This document shows positions 34,443 through 45,927 of a stretch of DNA of 64,000 nucleotides, piece by piece; positions within the stretch are counted from its first letter, which is position 1; every line of letters begins with the position of its first letter. Below the pieces are notes generated by a model. The model did no database searches. It saw nothing but the letters and a program-made list of their open reading frames with translations, and was not told the DNA's origin. The position numbers and the translations under genes were made by a program. This DNA is from Chloranthus sessilifolius (lineage: Eukaryota; Streptophyta; Magnoliopsida; Chloranthales; Chloranthaceae), in assembly GCA_021018995.1 (NCBI GenBank), contig CM037596.1, positions 11,855,501 to 11,919,500 of the forward strand, read 5' to 3'.

Positions 34443-37087
34443 ATGGATATTCCCCTTCTTTGCTATTTTGATTTCGTCCATGTGAAAGATAATACTTACA
34501 ACGGAGGACATCGGAAGATTGTCACTATCACGGAGAACATATCATTTGATGAGTTTATGGAGAAAATGTACAAGGTCAGTAGGTCACGACCGGAAGAACA
34601 TTCTATTACACTAACGGTTTTATTACGCATAGGGAATGAACTTGTGTTTATTGAATTGTGTGACTTTGATGATCTTACAAACTTATTCAGAACATATCGT
34701 ATTGGTGATGGTGTGATAAATATTTATATCAAAAAATCATTAGTCACAATCGTAGCAGAGATTTTACCGTCTTTAGAAGCATTTCAACCGTTCCAGGAAA
34801 CAAACGAAGATGATGATGGTGTGGGAACAGAATATTTGATTGAAAATCAAGAAATACGGTTTGAAGAGGAGAACATCGCTGCACCGATGATAGAAATATG
34901 AATATAGGATTTTGCCCCTACCGTAGGCCTCTGGAGCAACTCTTCAGACATTTCAATGAGTAAAGGCGATGAAGATCAAGGATATTATCATCAAATGAAT
35001 TCGATGCATGATACATCTCAGTTCAACTTTGATTCGGTAAATAATACATTTACCTCAAATCAGTAGGAAACGTTTTTAGTCGGCCTTAGTCCATATCAAT
35101 AGCCTTTCGAACCAATAGCTTTGGAGCTAATGATAATCAAGCCTTCAACAGAATAGCCTCTAGTATATAAAACATTCCCGTCTCGGCCAACATCAATCCA
35201 AACAACTGCACATCAACCAAACGTACGTCGACGGGCTCAATCCCAATCACGTAATAACCATCCAGTCGATGACGATGATAGTGATCCTGAAAATAATAAA
35301 GCACCGTCGTCTCCCACTTCGAGTGTTGATACTAATAGGGGAATTGATCAACCTCTGGTGGACGAAGACTATCAGCTTAATGACTCGGAAGGAGTGTATA
35401 TGGATTCGGATGATGAGGAACTGTATGAAGGGGACGAATTACCATTGGTCAAATGTTTAGAAATAAGAAATCATTTCAGAAAGCTCTTAAAGAATTTGCA
35501 ATGGCAAATAATTTTCAGATTAAACCAATAAAAAATAGTCCTCTTCGAGTTACGGCGAGGTGTATTAAAGTAGGATGACTTTGGCGAATACATGCAGCGA
35601 AATTAGTAGGTGTGGACACGTTTGCTGTGAAGACTTCCCACCTAAAATATACGTGCGGAATGCCAGCTTTCGAAAGTGGACATCGCCAATGTACGACATC
35701 TTAGATAGCTTTATTCGTGAGAGAAACTATTAAAGGGCTTTGACGAAACTCCTGCTTCAATAATTTTTTATATTGAAAAAAATATGATATAACAATAGGT
35801 TACTGGAAAGCATGGAGAGGAAAAAAAATAGCGTTGAATGACATCCGAGGTAGCTGGAATGAGCAATTTAAGAACCGTCATATGTCGCCGAATTACAGCG
35901 GGTCAATCCAGACGTACAGACTGAATTGTGTGTCGAGCCTGATAATGCATTTTAGAGATTCTTCGTGGCATTCGGACCTTACATTCGAAGCTTTCGTAAG
36001 ACTTTACAAAGAATAATTGCGGTAGATGGAACGCATTTGTGTAGACGATACAAGGGAGTGTTATTAATAGCTACAGGGATAGACGGAAATAAACATTTAT
36101 TTCCTATAGCGTTCGGCGTTGTACCGAAAGAAAATGAAGATCATTGGATATGGTTTCTTGATCTATTAGGGAGACGTGCAATCGGTGACTTTGAAGAGCA
36201 ATTTGTATTAATATCAGACTGACAGAAAGGTTTGATGGAAGCTATAGAAAAAGTTTTTCCTAACGCCTTTCACAGCTATTGTATGCGACACCTAGCTCTA
36301 AATCTGTTTGATACATATAAAGATACAATCTCTAAATATCTTTAAAATAATGCAAAAAATAGAAGACGACGCCCCCCCGGAATGTACAACATGGATTAAA
36401 GAAATTGGTGATCATTTTTGTGCTCGCGCTTATTTTCAAGGGAGGCGTTATGATATGTTGACAACTAATATAGCTGAAAGCATAAATAGTGTGTTGAAAA
36501 TAGCCAGGGAGGAACCGATCGTGAGCATGTTAGAAACTTTTCTCACAAAGGTAGCAGAATTTTATCTTTGTTGTCAAGAGGAAGGAAATAAAATGACACA
36601 CATGTTAACACCGATAGCCAAAAAACAGATAACACAAAATTCAGGATGGGCCCGTCGAAAAAACGTTATACTATATGGTCACGATATATTTCAAGTTAGA
36701 CATGGTGATTACACTCACAGTGTCGATCTAGATAAGCGAGCATGTACATGTAGACGTTAGGCTATTCTTGGATTACCATGTTCACATGCGATCGCGATAT
36801 TATCGCGCCGAAACAGAGAAAGAGAGATCCCTCAAATTTGTGAGCACTGGTTTACCAGTAACTTATTTAGGGAAACTTATAAATAATACTTTGTCCCGAC
36901 CGTTGACAAGCGCCAATGGACTTCACAAAAAAACGACATTCAAGTTTTGCCTCCGCACAAAATACGTCAAGTCAGCCGTCCGAAGAAAAGGAAAATAAGA
37001 TCTAAAGGCAAAGTTCGACCACTACGATGTAAAAATGAAAACAAATACGATCATAACCATCGCACGTGCAAATTTGTTAGAATTTGA
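34443..37087 (+). pseudogene. MuDR-type transposase of the KI-MULE (broken)
   Basis: Starts at ATG 34443 with a PB1-like N-terminal domain (DIPLLCYFDFVHVKDN; 152 open codons), an acidic linker, then the plant MuDR zinc-type domain in another frame (FQKALKEFAMANNFQIKP, 35470-35530). The catalytic MULE domain follows: IAVDGTHLCRRYKGVLLIA, HLFPIAFGVVPKENEDHW, ISD-stop-QKGL (TGA at 36220), CMRHLALNL, then a SWIM zinc finger CTCRR...LGLPCSHAI (36745-36790) and a basic C-tail RPKKRKIRSKGK ending near 37087. Several stops and at least three frameshifts make it non-functional. Catalytic Asp residues are still visible at VDGT and ISD. Confidence 0.92.
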
Positions 37088-37194
37088 AATTAACTTAGAT
37101 TACATATAAGAGTACCGTAAGTCTTTATTCATCATTCATCATCCAAATAGATTTTGAGATCATGACCTTACTATAGACTAATTTTTAGCAAAAA

Positions 37195-37396
37195 ATTAGC
37201 GGCCGCTAACCTAAATTAGCGGTCGATGACCTAAATCAGCGGCCGATGACTTATGATATCGGTTGATATCTTAAGTTAGCGGCCGATGACTTATGTCAGC
37301 GGCCGATAATTTATTTCATCGATCGCTAACTTATATTATCGGCCGCTAGCTTAATATATCTGCCAATATCATAAGTTAGCAATCGATATCTTAAGT
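37195..37396. repeat. Motif array 2 of the MULE
   Basis: About ten units of the form TTAGCGGCCGATGACTTATG and relatives, directly after the transposase. Same core as array 1, different spacer half (CTTAT rather than CTTAAG). Confidence 0.92.
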
Positions 37397-37548
37397 AATG
37401 TAGATCATGAGAAAAGTATTCTCCCCCATTATCATATCAAAGTGTCCTTAACCTTAGCATTGAATTGAGTTTCAATCCACTTGTGAGAAAGGCAAGAAAT
37501 CGCAACAACTTCTCCTTTGATCTTCAAAAAGTAGTATAACGAGCACCA

Positions 37549-37656
37549 TTAAGTTAGCGGTCGCTGACTTAAGTTTGAGGCCGCTAATTTATGTTATCGA
37601 CCGCTGACTTAAGTCATCGGCCGTTAAATTAAGTTAGCGGCCACTAAGTTAGCGGG
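37549..37656. repeat. Motif array 3 of the MULE
   Basis: Five to six units (AGTTAGCGGTCGCTGACTTA, AGTCATCGGCCGTTAAATTA and similar) between arrays 2 and the 3' end of the ULP gene. Together with array 2 it fills the space between the two convergent genes. Confidence 0.9.
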
Positions 37657-37821
37657 CATTGTGAAATCTGAACATCAAATTAAATTGATAACAACGAAAA
37701 TTATACAAGTTGATATAAAATATTTGAAATTGTATAAAAAATATTTACAAAAATCTATAAAATTTTACAAATATATGAAATATAAAGTTTAATTAAGTTT
37801 AATTCTTCCCAAACGTGCACA

Positions 37822-40800
37822 TTAAATGTCCGATTTCGGCTCTAAATTATTACATTTATTTTTTTCGAAATCAATAGTTCGCCGTTGAGAGAAGTATTCT
37901 ATAAACTTCAAAACATATACACCGCAGTCCCAACCATTTTTTTGGAGCGGGAGATCGACACTGTTGAACACTGATACCTTTCACTATTGATCGAAAGCTA
38001 ACTTTAAATCGACAGTGTAAAGAAGATGTGGAAGGTGATGCAATAGGCATCCTTTATGCGCTTCGAACCTCCTTGATCACTCTCGGTCTGTTGGATCTAT
38101 TAACTTAATTTCGTGATCAACTAATAAAATTATAGCCAACGCCCAGTAGCTATATTTTTGGCTATGCATCGGAAGATAAATCTGCACAGAAGCGGAACCG
38201 AAATTTTAAATAATTAATTTTACTTAAAAGTCGTTAATGTTGAACAAATCGAAGTGTAGTATTAAAAAACGTACCGTTTCACAGTCGACCGCGTGAATTT
38301 CGCGTTTATTATTTGTAAGTAGTGGTTCAAGCGGCTTTGAATTGTAACGAACCTTCCATTCGTCACAGTAGGCCTGCCACTTATCGAAGTCGTTAATTAA
38401 GTACTGCTAGACCTTCATTATCGATAAATTTTTCATATTTTTTCTCGTCTACTATAAACAAGGTCTGAAACAGAATAATGTAGTAAGTAAATAAATTAAA
38501 AGAAGTGAATCGAGAGTCATGAATGAAAAGATAAATAAATGAAACAAACGAAACAATAAATAGTTGAAACCTTACCAGGGCGGACGTAGAAGTGAACCAG
38601 CTTTTTTCGGTATTTACCCTAAACATTGAATCGTTGGTAACTTCAAGGACTCTCGAGTATGCGTCGATGGCTTCATTGTCAAGCCACGAGTGTCCTTTGA
38701 AAACCTTTAAAAGAGCAACTGTGATGTCAACACCCATGAAAGTATTGACGATCACATTGTCCTCCTCCTCTGGCTGGTTCCAAATACTGAGCATATATTT
38801 ATACTTCATTAATTTTGGCTCATCCTCCTCCTCCACAACCAATTTTGATTTTTTTATAACGGCTTTACTGGTCAGAGTCTTTCTCTTCTTCCTAGCACGC
38901 AAGTCATATCCCTCGGCTTTACTTTTTCCAGTTGATAGTTTCACTAAAATTTATTTTAGTGATGCCGGCTGTGACTCACGAGAAGGTTGGGTAAGAGGAG
39001 CACCCTCATCACCGACTTCCACCAAGGGTTGATTAGTAGGAGGTTGAGGAGCTTCAGAAGTTTTGGGGGCAGTGATTTGATGAGTAGGTTGAGAAGCAGT
39101 GGGTTTAGGGTCAGTAGGTTTAGGGAAAAAAGTTTTGTGGGCAGTTGATTGATGTGTAGGTTGAGGAGCTGTGGGTTTTGGGCCAGTGGGTTTAGGGGCG
39201 AAAGTTCGGGGGGCAGTGGATTAACGGCTTGGTTGAGGAGCCATGGGTTTAGGTTCAAAAGTTTTGGTTACTGTTGGTTGAGTGGCAGTGGTTTGAGGGG
39301 CAGAAGTTTCAGGAGCAAAAGATTGAGAAGTTGTAGGATGAGTGACAGTGGGAACGAAGGTTTCAAATAGAACAGAGGAAAGAATATTATCCTGCATAAT
39401 TACAAAATACATTAAAAACTGTCAATATTTTACAAAAAATAAAATTATTTGAGATCAAATTAGCAACCGCATAATCGGCCACTAACTTATATTAACGGTC
39501 GATACTGTAATGCAACAGCATAATCGGCCACTAACTTATATTAGCGGTCGATAATTTACATTATCGACCGATAATATAACTTTTCGGCCTCTAATATAAG
39601 TTAGCGGTCGATAATTTACATTATCAGATGATAATGTAAATTATCGGCCACTAACTTAGTTTAGCGGCCGATAATGTAAATTATCGACCGCTAACTTATA
39701 TTAGCGGCCGACAAGTAACATTATCGACCTATAATTTACAATATCGGTCGACAAGGATATTTGGCATTAATCTTTAAAAAAATATTTTTTTTAAAAATTT
39801 AAAAAGAAATGGTTTAGTACCTTCGTCAAATGAGATGTGACTGCATCAAGGTCCTTTCGTATTGAGGCATTTTATTTAGTTAAATTTAGAACCCAATGTG
39901 TTAGTGACCCTACATTATCTTGTAATGATCCAACTTGCTCTTTGAGGGTCTTCTTGTCTCTCCCTAGTTGTTCAATGGTGAGTGTTTGCCCTTTAAGTAC
40001 TGTAAATGCACGTCGAAAATCTCTTTTCATCTCTTTAACATTCATATGAAGAAATGTGCATTCTTTTCTAAGCTCTGTTACTTCTTTGGTTAGGTGGGGT
40101 TGCCTAACCGACTATTCTCTTATTGGTTGGGGCCTAATCTTCGGTTTGCCCTTTAGTTCCATATGTTGACGTAGAACGACTTCATACTCGTCGTTTTTGT
40201 CGCTGTCATCATCGTCATCCCCATCGCCGTCATCGTCATCTCGGCTTTTCGGCTTTTCGGCTCTTTCTTAAGGGTGTGTCTCGTAACTTGGGATATCGTC
40301 GTATTCATATATATTTTCTTGGAAGTAAGGCTCGTCAGTCTTTTCCTGCTCCCTTTTCATCTCTCTTTGCATCAAAAAGAGTTGAATTGATCTATACTAT
40401 AATTCGTACTTTACAGCTTCAAGCATTAAGATAACTTTAGACTTAAGAAAAAAATTTCGATAGAAATTAGGATTATGGCTAAATTTTGGGCCTTCCCATT
40501 TCATTAGCCTAGAAAATGGATCTTTGAGCTCAGTAAGAGCGTTGGCGACTCCAAGAAAGTGCTCAAACGCCCAAATCTGTAGGGCGATAATGCATCCGTA
40601 GATTTTATAATGTCCCTTTTCTGACTTTTTCGTCATTTCCCTTCTGACGTTTGCTTTTGATATGCTATCTAGTAAATTATTGTAAACTATCAGGCCCCAC
40701 AAAACTTGTTGAATTCTTCAATGTTATCTACTAATGTCAAATATTGTGTGTCCACTTCCTGGTATGTGTCCGAAAGTAAAAAAAGATATAGGAGAAACAA

Positions 40801-41184
40801 TAATGATAGTTTCAAAATTTCATCGTTGGATAAATCAGCACTATTAATTATTTCTTCAATACGAGGTCTTTTAGCCGGCTTCCCCCGAAAAAATTTGTAT
40901 CGAATAGTTTCTTCCTCTAGCACGGCCACCTTCTACTCAGACTCAGGTTCCGTCAACATATTCAGGCCTAAAATGAATGTTATATCAGACTCTTGCAGTA
41001 ATACATTGGTATTCCTAACCTTGAAAACATTATATTTAACCCAAAAGCTTAAAATAGCATCAACCAAGTCTCCAGTGAATCCTAATTTCTCATTGATCCT
41101 AAATAGATGACCGAAAATTGAATCATCTAGTATCTTCTTCCTCTTTTCGTCACAATGCAAGTAAAATTTTAACACTAACTCCAA
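37822..41184 (-). pseudogene. DUF1985-ULP1 (Kaonashi) gene of the MULE (broken)
   Basis: Captured gene typical of KI-MULEs. N-terminal DUF1985-type region: FGHLFRINEKLGFTGDLVDA, ITFILGLNM, then LVDNIEEF, WGLIVYNNLL and ALQIWAFEHF (41184 to about 40400). A charged helical stretch (39850-40040) and a Thr/Pro repeat linker (KPTAPQPT-like, 39000-39390) follow, then a basic RARKKRKTL segment and a C48 (ULP1) protease: SWLDNEAIDAY, YLPMHSQKYSYWALAI, KLIDPTD, LQKNGWDCGVYVLKFIEYF. Introns with good splice sites are 39820-39392, 38575-38465 and 38274-38182. The catalytic Cys, Asp and Gln remain, but the catalytic His is Tyr (YW for HW). An in-frame TAG at 40933-40935, a TGA after TDRE and frameshifts near 40700 and 38395 show decay. 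Confidence 0.88.
39461..39756. repeat. Motif array 4 of the MULE, inside an intron of the DUF1985-ULP gene
   Basis: About fifteen units such as TTAGCGGTCGATAATTTACA and TTATCGGCCACTAACTTATA. It lies wholly within the 429-nt intron 39820-39392, so the array is part of the transcript but not of the protein. Confidence 0.92.
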
Positions 41185-41295
41185 AACATTTCCCGAAGGG
41201 CTTTAAAGAGATAGTCATTTTACAATCACTTAGTGAAAATTGTAATATAAATAAAAACAATTAATTAACAAAATATAAGTGAGGTTGAAAACTTA

Positions 41296-41460
41296 CCGAC
41301 AACTTACATTATCGTCCGATAATGTAAGTTAGCGGCCGACAACTTACATTATCGGACGAGAATGTAAGTTAGTAGCCGATAATGTAAGTTGTCGACCAAT
41401 AATGTAACTTACCGGCCGACAATGTAAGTTAGCGATAAGTTATCGGTAAGTTAGCGGATT
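41296..41460. repeat. Motif array 5 of the MULE (upstream of the DUF1985-ULP gene)
   Basis: About eight units (ATTATCGTCCGATAATGTAA, GTTAGCGGCCGACAACTTAC and similar) upstream of the minus-strand ORF, where a promoter or 5' leader would be. It is followed by a short direct repeat (GGATTAGGTGAGAAATATAA, twice, 41456-41497) and two copies of a 30-bp palindromic unit (41645-41705). Confidence 0.9.
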
Positions 41461-41838
41461 AGGTGAGAAATATAACGGATTAGGTGAGAAATATAACGGA
41501 TGACTGAATGTGTTTAAATGTAAAAAAAAAATTACCTGAAAATTTGCTTCGAGCTTTTTTTGCTTTCTCACATTTAAGCCACCGCCCTCTCGGTTTTACA
41601 GAAAAGTATAAAATTAAAGTAAAAAGTAACAAATGAAAAGTAATAAAGTTACTTTTAAACTTTAAAAGTAATTTAATAAAGTTACTTTTAAACTTTAAAA
41701 GTAATTTAAAAGGTGGTTGCTGACATAGAAATCGGCTAGGCTTGGAACTGACCTGTTATGCAAGGATTGAAACTCTAGGGCCGTTTTTGCAAATACACAA
41801 ACTTATAGGACCGAAAGTATAAATTTCCTTATATATTT

Positions 41839-43069
41839 TATTCCACGTCGCACTAATCCGAAAAAAAAAACCCAAAAATCACATGACATATATCATGCTC
41901 AAACATGATTTTAGGGCTACCTTTTGGGATTTGTGCTACATGGAACAAAAAACTTTGTCGTCTAGTGGCATGGTAATGGTCTCAAGATACAATGTGCGAA
42001 AAATTGAAATGAAAAATGATCATAATCATCACCTTTAATGCGATCCACCATTTTCAGTGTAGACGCATACAACCCACCAAGAATATGGTTAGCGAAAATA
42101 GACGTAGATAACCCTTATCGTACATCACAATTGTTGTGTATCCCATTTTCCATATATCACCTTATCATACATCCCCCTTATCGTGCAATACCTTCTTGTA
42201 CATCACTCTTACTGTAACAGAAGAGAGCCATCGAGGAACCTAAGCTTAGTTTGGCGGTAACGCCATGTGCATAGCACGGTGACTAGTGGCCAGGTGGTGT
42301 GAATAATATGGGTGATTGTATTTCTCAAGGGTAGTGGTGATGAAGGTATTAAATATCGGCCGATACCGATACATATCAATTTTTTGGCGAATCGTTACGT
42401 ATTGGCACCGATACGTATTAATATTCGGTATTAGTATCAGCCGATACGTATTCGGTATCAGCCAATACCTATTTAAAAAAAAAAAAAAATTTAAATAGCC
42501 TGATACATATTGGTATCTACTAATACATATTGGCCAATATTCGATACCGATTATATGTGTGGAAAGTTGGGACGAAATACAATCCCCATTATATGACTCA
42601 AAGTAGTCTAGGGTATTTGAGCGTTTTTAAGTGGGTGCAAAAAAGGATTGCGTGTAGTGAATAAACTCACTCTTGGTTGAACTAATCCCGAGAGACACAA
42701 ATGTTGCGCTCCAATTTTTTATTTTTTTGTCAATAGAAATAGAAAAGGTGCAAAGAGGACACAGAACCTCATGGGTTCAATTTTCGTCCTCCACATTATT
42801 TTTCATCTTTGTCTTTATAAGCTGTGAGTTGGGTTTTTAGTAGTTAATCCTCATCAGTGCTCTGTCACTCTATTTCGGAGATGTCATATATTCATCTTCT
42901 GTTCATGCAATCTTCGTAACCGTTGTTTATTTATAATTATTTTCCTTTAAATGAATTACTAATTAATCAAAAAGAAAAAGACTTATTCCTCCGCATGACA
43001 AAATTCTCATGCATGCATCCACTCTTCATTCAATCTTCATAACCGTTGGAACGTGGAATTGGTTTCTCC
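41839..43069. repeat. Intergenic: half family M1 copy and a GATACCGATA-rich inverted element
   Basis: 41940-42070 resembles one arm of family M1. 42344-42551 is an inverted-repeat element with ends GGTATTAAATATCGGCCGAT and ATTGGCCAATATTCGATACC, filled with GATACGTAT/CCGATAC words. Relatives occur at 26008-26130 and near 49825 and 50720-50890. No gene seen. Confidence 0.6.
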
Positions 43070-43330
43070 GCACAATTTCTCGATATGGCGGTAGTTTCTT
43101 TTGTTTTTTCGATATAATATGGCGATAGTTTCTCTACATAAAACAACTACCTTTATCAATTAAATAAAGGTTTTTTCATATAACCAGCACAACGTAAAAT
43201 CTATCATTTATTTTCTCCACACAATTTCTCCACATGGGAATAGTTTCTCCACATAAAACGACCACTTTTATCAATTTAATAAAATTTTCTCCATATGACA
43301 AAACACATACAATTTATCATTTATGCATAT
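43070..43330. repeat. Imperfect ~115-bp tandem duplication
   Basis: AATTTCTC ... GATAGTTTCTCTACATAAAA, followed by an ACCTTTATCAATT-like run, is repeated about 115 bp later as AATAGTTTCTCCACATAAAA and ACTTTTATCAATT. Non-coding. Confidence 0.65.
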
Positions 43331-43336
43331 TATAAA

Positions 43337-43698
43337 GGAAAATTTTCGTAAAAACCTTTGAACTTTCATCATAATATCCCATGAGCACCTGAACTTTCAA
43401 AATTTCAAGCTAAACCCTCAAAAAATACAAATGCCCAAATTTTGGCCCCAGTCAACATCCATCTCCTATTTGACGAAAATCGTTGAGTAAGCACAAAACG
43501 AACGTCAAGTTTGTCGACGTGTCTACTATGTTTCACACTTACTCAGCGATTTCTATCGAATGGGAGCTGAATGTTGATGGTAGGAGCCAAAATTTGAGCA
43601 TTTATATTCTTTGAGGGTCATCTATGTTGGATTTTCTAAAGTTCAGGTCTCCATGGGACATTGTGATGAAAGTTCAAGGGGTTTTATGAAATTTTTCC
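43337..43698. mobile_element. Mutator-type foldback MITE (362 bp)
   Basis: Long inverted repeats starting GGAAAATTTTCGTAAAAACC (left) and, read in reverse from the right, GGAAAAATTTCATAAAACCC. The target duplication is a perfect 9-bp TATTATAAA (43328-43336 and 43699-43707). No ORF. Confidence 0.92.
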
Positions 43699-43763
43699 TA
43701 TTATAAATTATACTAAAATACGTTTACAATATAATACACAATAGATAAACAAAATTATTGAAG

Positions 43764-44374
43764 GGAAAATTTTTAAAATAACTCATAAACTTTCACTCCG
43801 TCATCAATAACGCACCTAAACTATTGATAATATCAAATAACCACCCAAAGTACACTTAAGTTCATCAACTAAACTCCTACTGTCATCTTCCGTTAATGGT
43901 TGAACGGAAAACGCTGAGTTAGCATACAACTCAGCAAAAATAGTGTACATGCATTACAAAAAAATAAATTATTAGCGACAATTTTTTAGACAAAAAAATT
44001 GCCGCTATTAACAAAAAATTATTAAAGACTATTAGCGGCAGTTTTTGGCTGCTGCTAATAGTCTTATTTTTTGTAGTGGTGGCATCCAACGTGGCGAGGA
44101 TTTAGCTGCCAACACTATTGATTTGGCTTATAATTAATATTCCCTCAAAAAAATTAAAAGTGTTGGCAGCTAAGTCCTTGCCACATTGGGTGTAGGCTAT
44201 TTTGCTAAGTTGTATGTTAACTTAGCGTTTTCTGTTCAGCCATTAACGAAAGGTGACGATAGAGTTTGGTTGATGAACTTAAATATACTTTGGGTGCCTA
44301 TTTGATATTATCAAAAGTTTAGGTGCGCTATGGATGACGGGATGAAAGTTTAGGGATTATTTTAAAATTTTCCT
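43764..44374. mobile_element. Second Mutator-type foldback MITE (611 bp) carrying a nested CACTA MITE
   Basis: Arms start GGAAAATTTTTAAAATAACT (left) and AGGAAAATTTTAAAATAATC (right, reversed). Complementarity extends beyond 150 bp. A perfect 9-bp duplication TTATTGAAG lies at 43755-43763 and 44375-44383. The left half is split by the element at 43952-44078. Confidence 0.92.
43952..44078. mobile_element. CACTA-type MITE nested in the 611-bp MITE
   Basis: Ends CATTACAAAAAAATAAATTA and GTCTTATTTTTTGTAGTG; the left end has decayed from CACTAC to CATTAC. The 3-bp flanks ATG and GTG match at 2 of 3. Same family as 25873 and 32420. Confidence 0.8.
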
Positions 44375-44427
44375 TTATTGAAGGGTACCTCAATTCGCGC
44401 CCATGCAATCTTTATGAGCTCCTACTT

Positions 44428-44795
44428 TTGAAACCCGCTGAAACCTATTGACTGCTTCAAATGAGACGATCTAAGGTGACTTTTCAACCCAATCTTCCAC
44501 AGGATGGATCTTGAGACCATGAACGTACCATTATTAGGTCTGTTTTTTTTTTTTCCCGTGGTACAAATCCTCAAGAAATCAAGTTTGAGGGTGATGTGTA
44601 TTATGTGGAAGCTCACCCTTATGTGCAAGTAGTTGCTCTCTATTTTTGGGGATCTGAATTAATCATGTGGAATAAAAAATGGACCGTTTGAGGGTACCTT
44701 CATGGTGTCAAGATTCATCATGTGGAAAATTGAGGTGGAAAATGATGTAGCTCATCATATTTGGAGTAGTCAACGGGTTTCAGAGGGTTTGAACG
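44428..44795. repeat. MITE, family M1
   Basis: Outer arms CTGAAACCTATTGACTGCTT and, reversed from the right, CTGAAACCCGTTGACTACTC. Inner arms hold CCCAATCTTCCACAGGATGG and a matching right-hand segment. No coding capacity. Confidence 0.75.
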
Positions 44796-45102
44796 TGGGC
44801 GCCCTTAAAGATTGCGAGGGCACAACCAGAGGCACCCAATAATTGAATTGATAGAAGTGTGTGTGTTTTTATGGTATCATAGCCCAATAGGTAACACTGA
44901 AATTTTTATCTTACTTTTTTCTTTTCAAGCCGTGGCCCACCAACTCCTTCGTTGCATCTCCCAGCTAGTTTCAATCAACCATGACATGTTTCTATGTACT
45001 TTTATATCGCAAGGTCCTATTTGTTTCTTTGACCACTTGACCGCATAAAATCTTCAACCACTTTGTGAATTCGTTGACTTCCTAACCATGACATGCTCCA
45101 AC

Positions 45103-45783
45103 TAGGGCTCCGAACGAGCCGAGCCAGCTTGGGAGCTTGGTCAGCTCAGCTCAAGAAAAAAGAGCTCGCAAGTACCTTGGTTTCGGCCCGCGAGTCAAGC
45201 TAAGCTATGAGTTAAGAGCTTGTTTACATAGTTAAGAGCTCGTTTGTAAACCAGCCGAACACGAGCTCTGTAGTCTGTAGCTCAGCTCGGCTCAATATAT
45301 AATATTCATACCTATAAGATTATATATAACTGAAATTACTTAAATATCTTAAAAATTAATTGTTAGGTTTAGGGCATTTTAGTAAACTAGAAAATAAAAA
45401 TTCTAACCTACCCATAAATACCAAAATCTCTCAGCTCAAACCTAAGGCTAACTCTCTTCTCCTTTCTAAGACTTGTCCTCATTTGCTATGAAATGAAATA
45501 TTTTGAGTAGACACTTTCAAATTTTAATAAGAAGGCTAAAACTTTTGACTATTTAAATATAGATAAATTAGAATAAAATAATAAGAAGAAGAAGAAGAAA
45601 TAAATCCAGATAATATAGCATATTACTAAGCTTGAATCAGCATGAGCTCGGCCCAAACTCAATAGAGCCCAACTAGAGCCAAGTAGTTTTAAGGCTTGAT
45701 AAAAAAGAGCATGACTCGAATATAAAAGAGCCGATCAAGTTGACCCTAGCTCAAGTTCGAACTCGGCTCGTTGAAAGCCCTAG
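45103..45783. mobile_element. Non-autonomous TIR element made of GAGCTCG words (hAT- or Mutator-like)
   Basis: Ends TAGGGCTCCGAACGAGCCGAG (left) and CTCGGCTCGTTGAAAGCCCTA (right) are near-perfect inverted repeats. Flanks share CTCCAAC (45096-45102 and 45785-45791), an imperfect 8- or 9-bp duplication. The interior is AT-rich, but both ends are packed with GAGCTCG, GAGCCGAGC and GCTCAGCTC words. Confidence 0.75.
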
Positions 45784-45927
45784 CCTCCAACCATGACATG
45801 AATACGTCCACTTTTTGGGGTCGACTCACCCCCCTTGATTGATCGGCAATTACCTTTGGCCAAACACGGAATGCTTCTAAAAATCTCAAAATCAAACAGC
45901 AAATCATCTTAAAATTTGAGGTTACGC

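Larger units (their letters stand above)
33663..41829. mobile_element. Kaonashi-type Mutator-like element (KI-MULE), 8.2 kb
   Basis: About 100-bp terminal inverted repeats: left 33663-33765 begins GGGAAATTTGCACTTTCGG; right 41731-41829 read in reverse begins AGGAAATTTATACTTTCGG. A 9-bp target duplication TATATATTT (33654-33662 and 41830-41838) has the Mutator length, though it lies in AT-repeat DNA. Cargo is a broken MuDR-type transposase on plus and a broken DUF1985-ULP1 gene on minus, the pair that defines KI-MULEs. The non-coding parts carry four blocks of a ~20-bp motif. A second (TA)n tract (33776-33801) lies just inside the left end. Confidence 0.94.
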
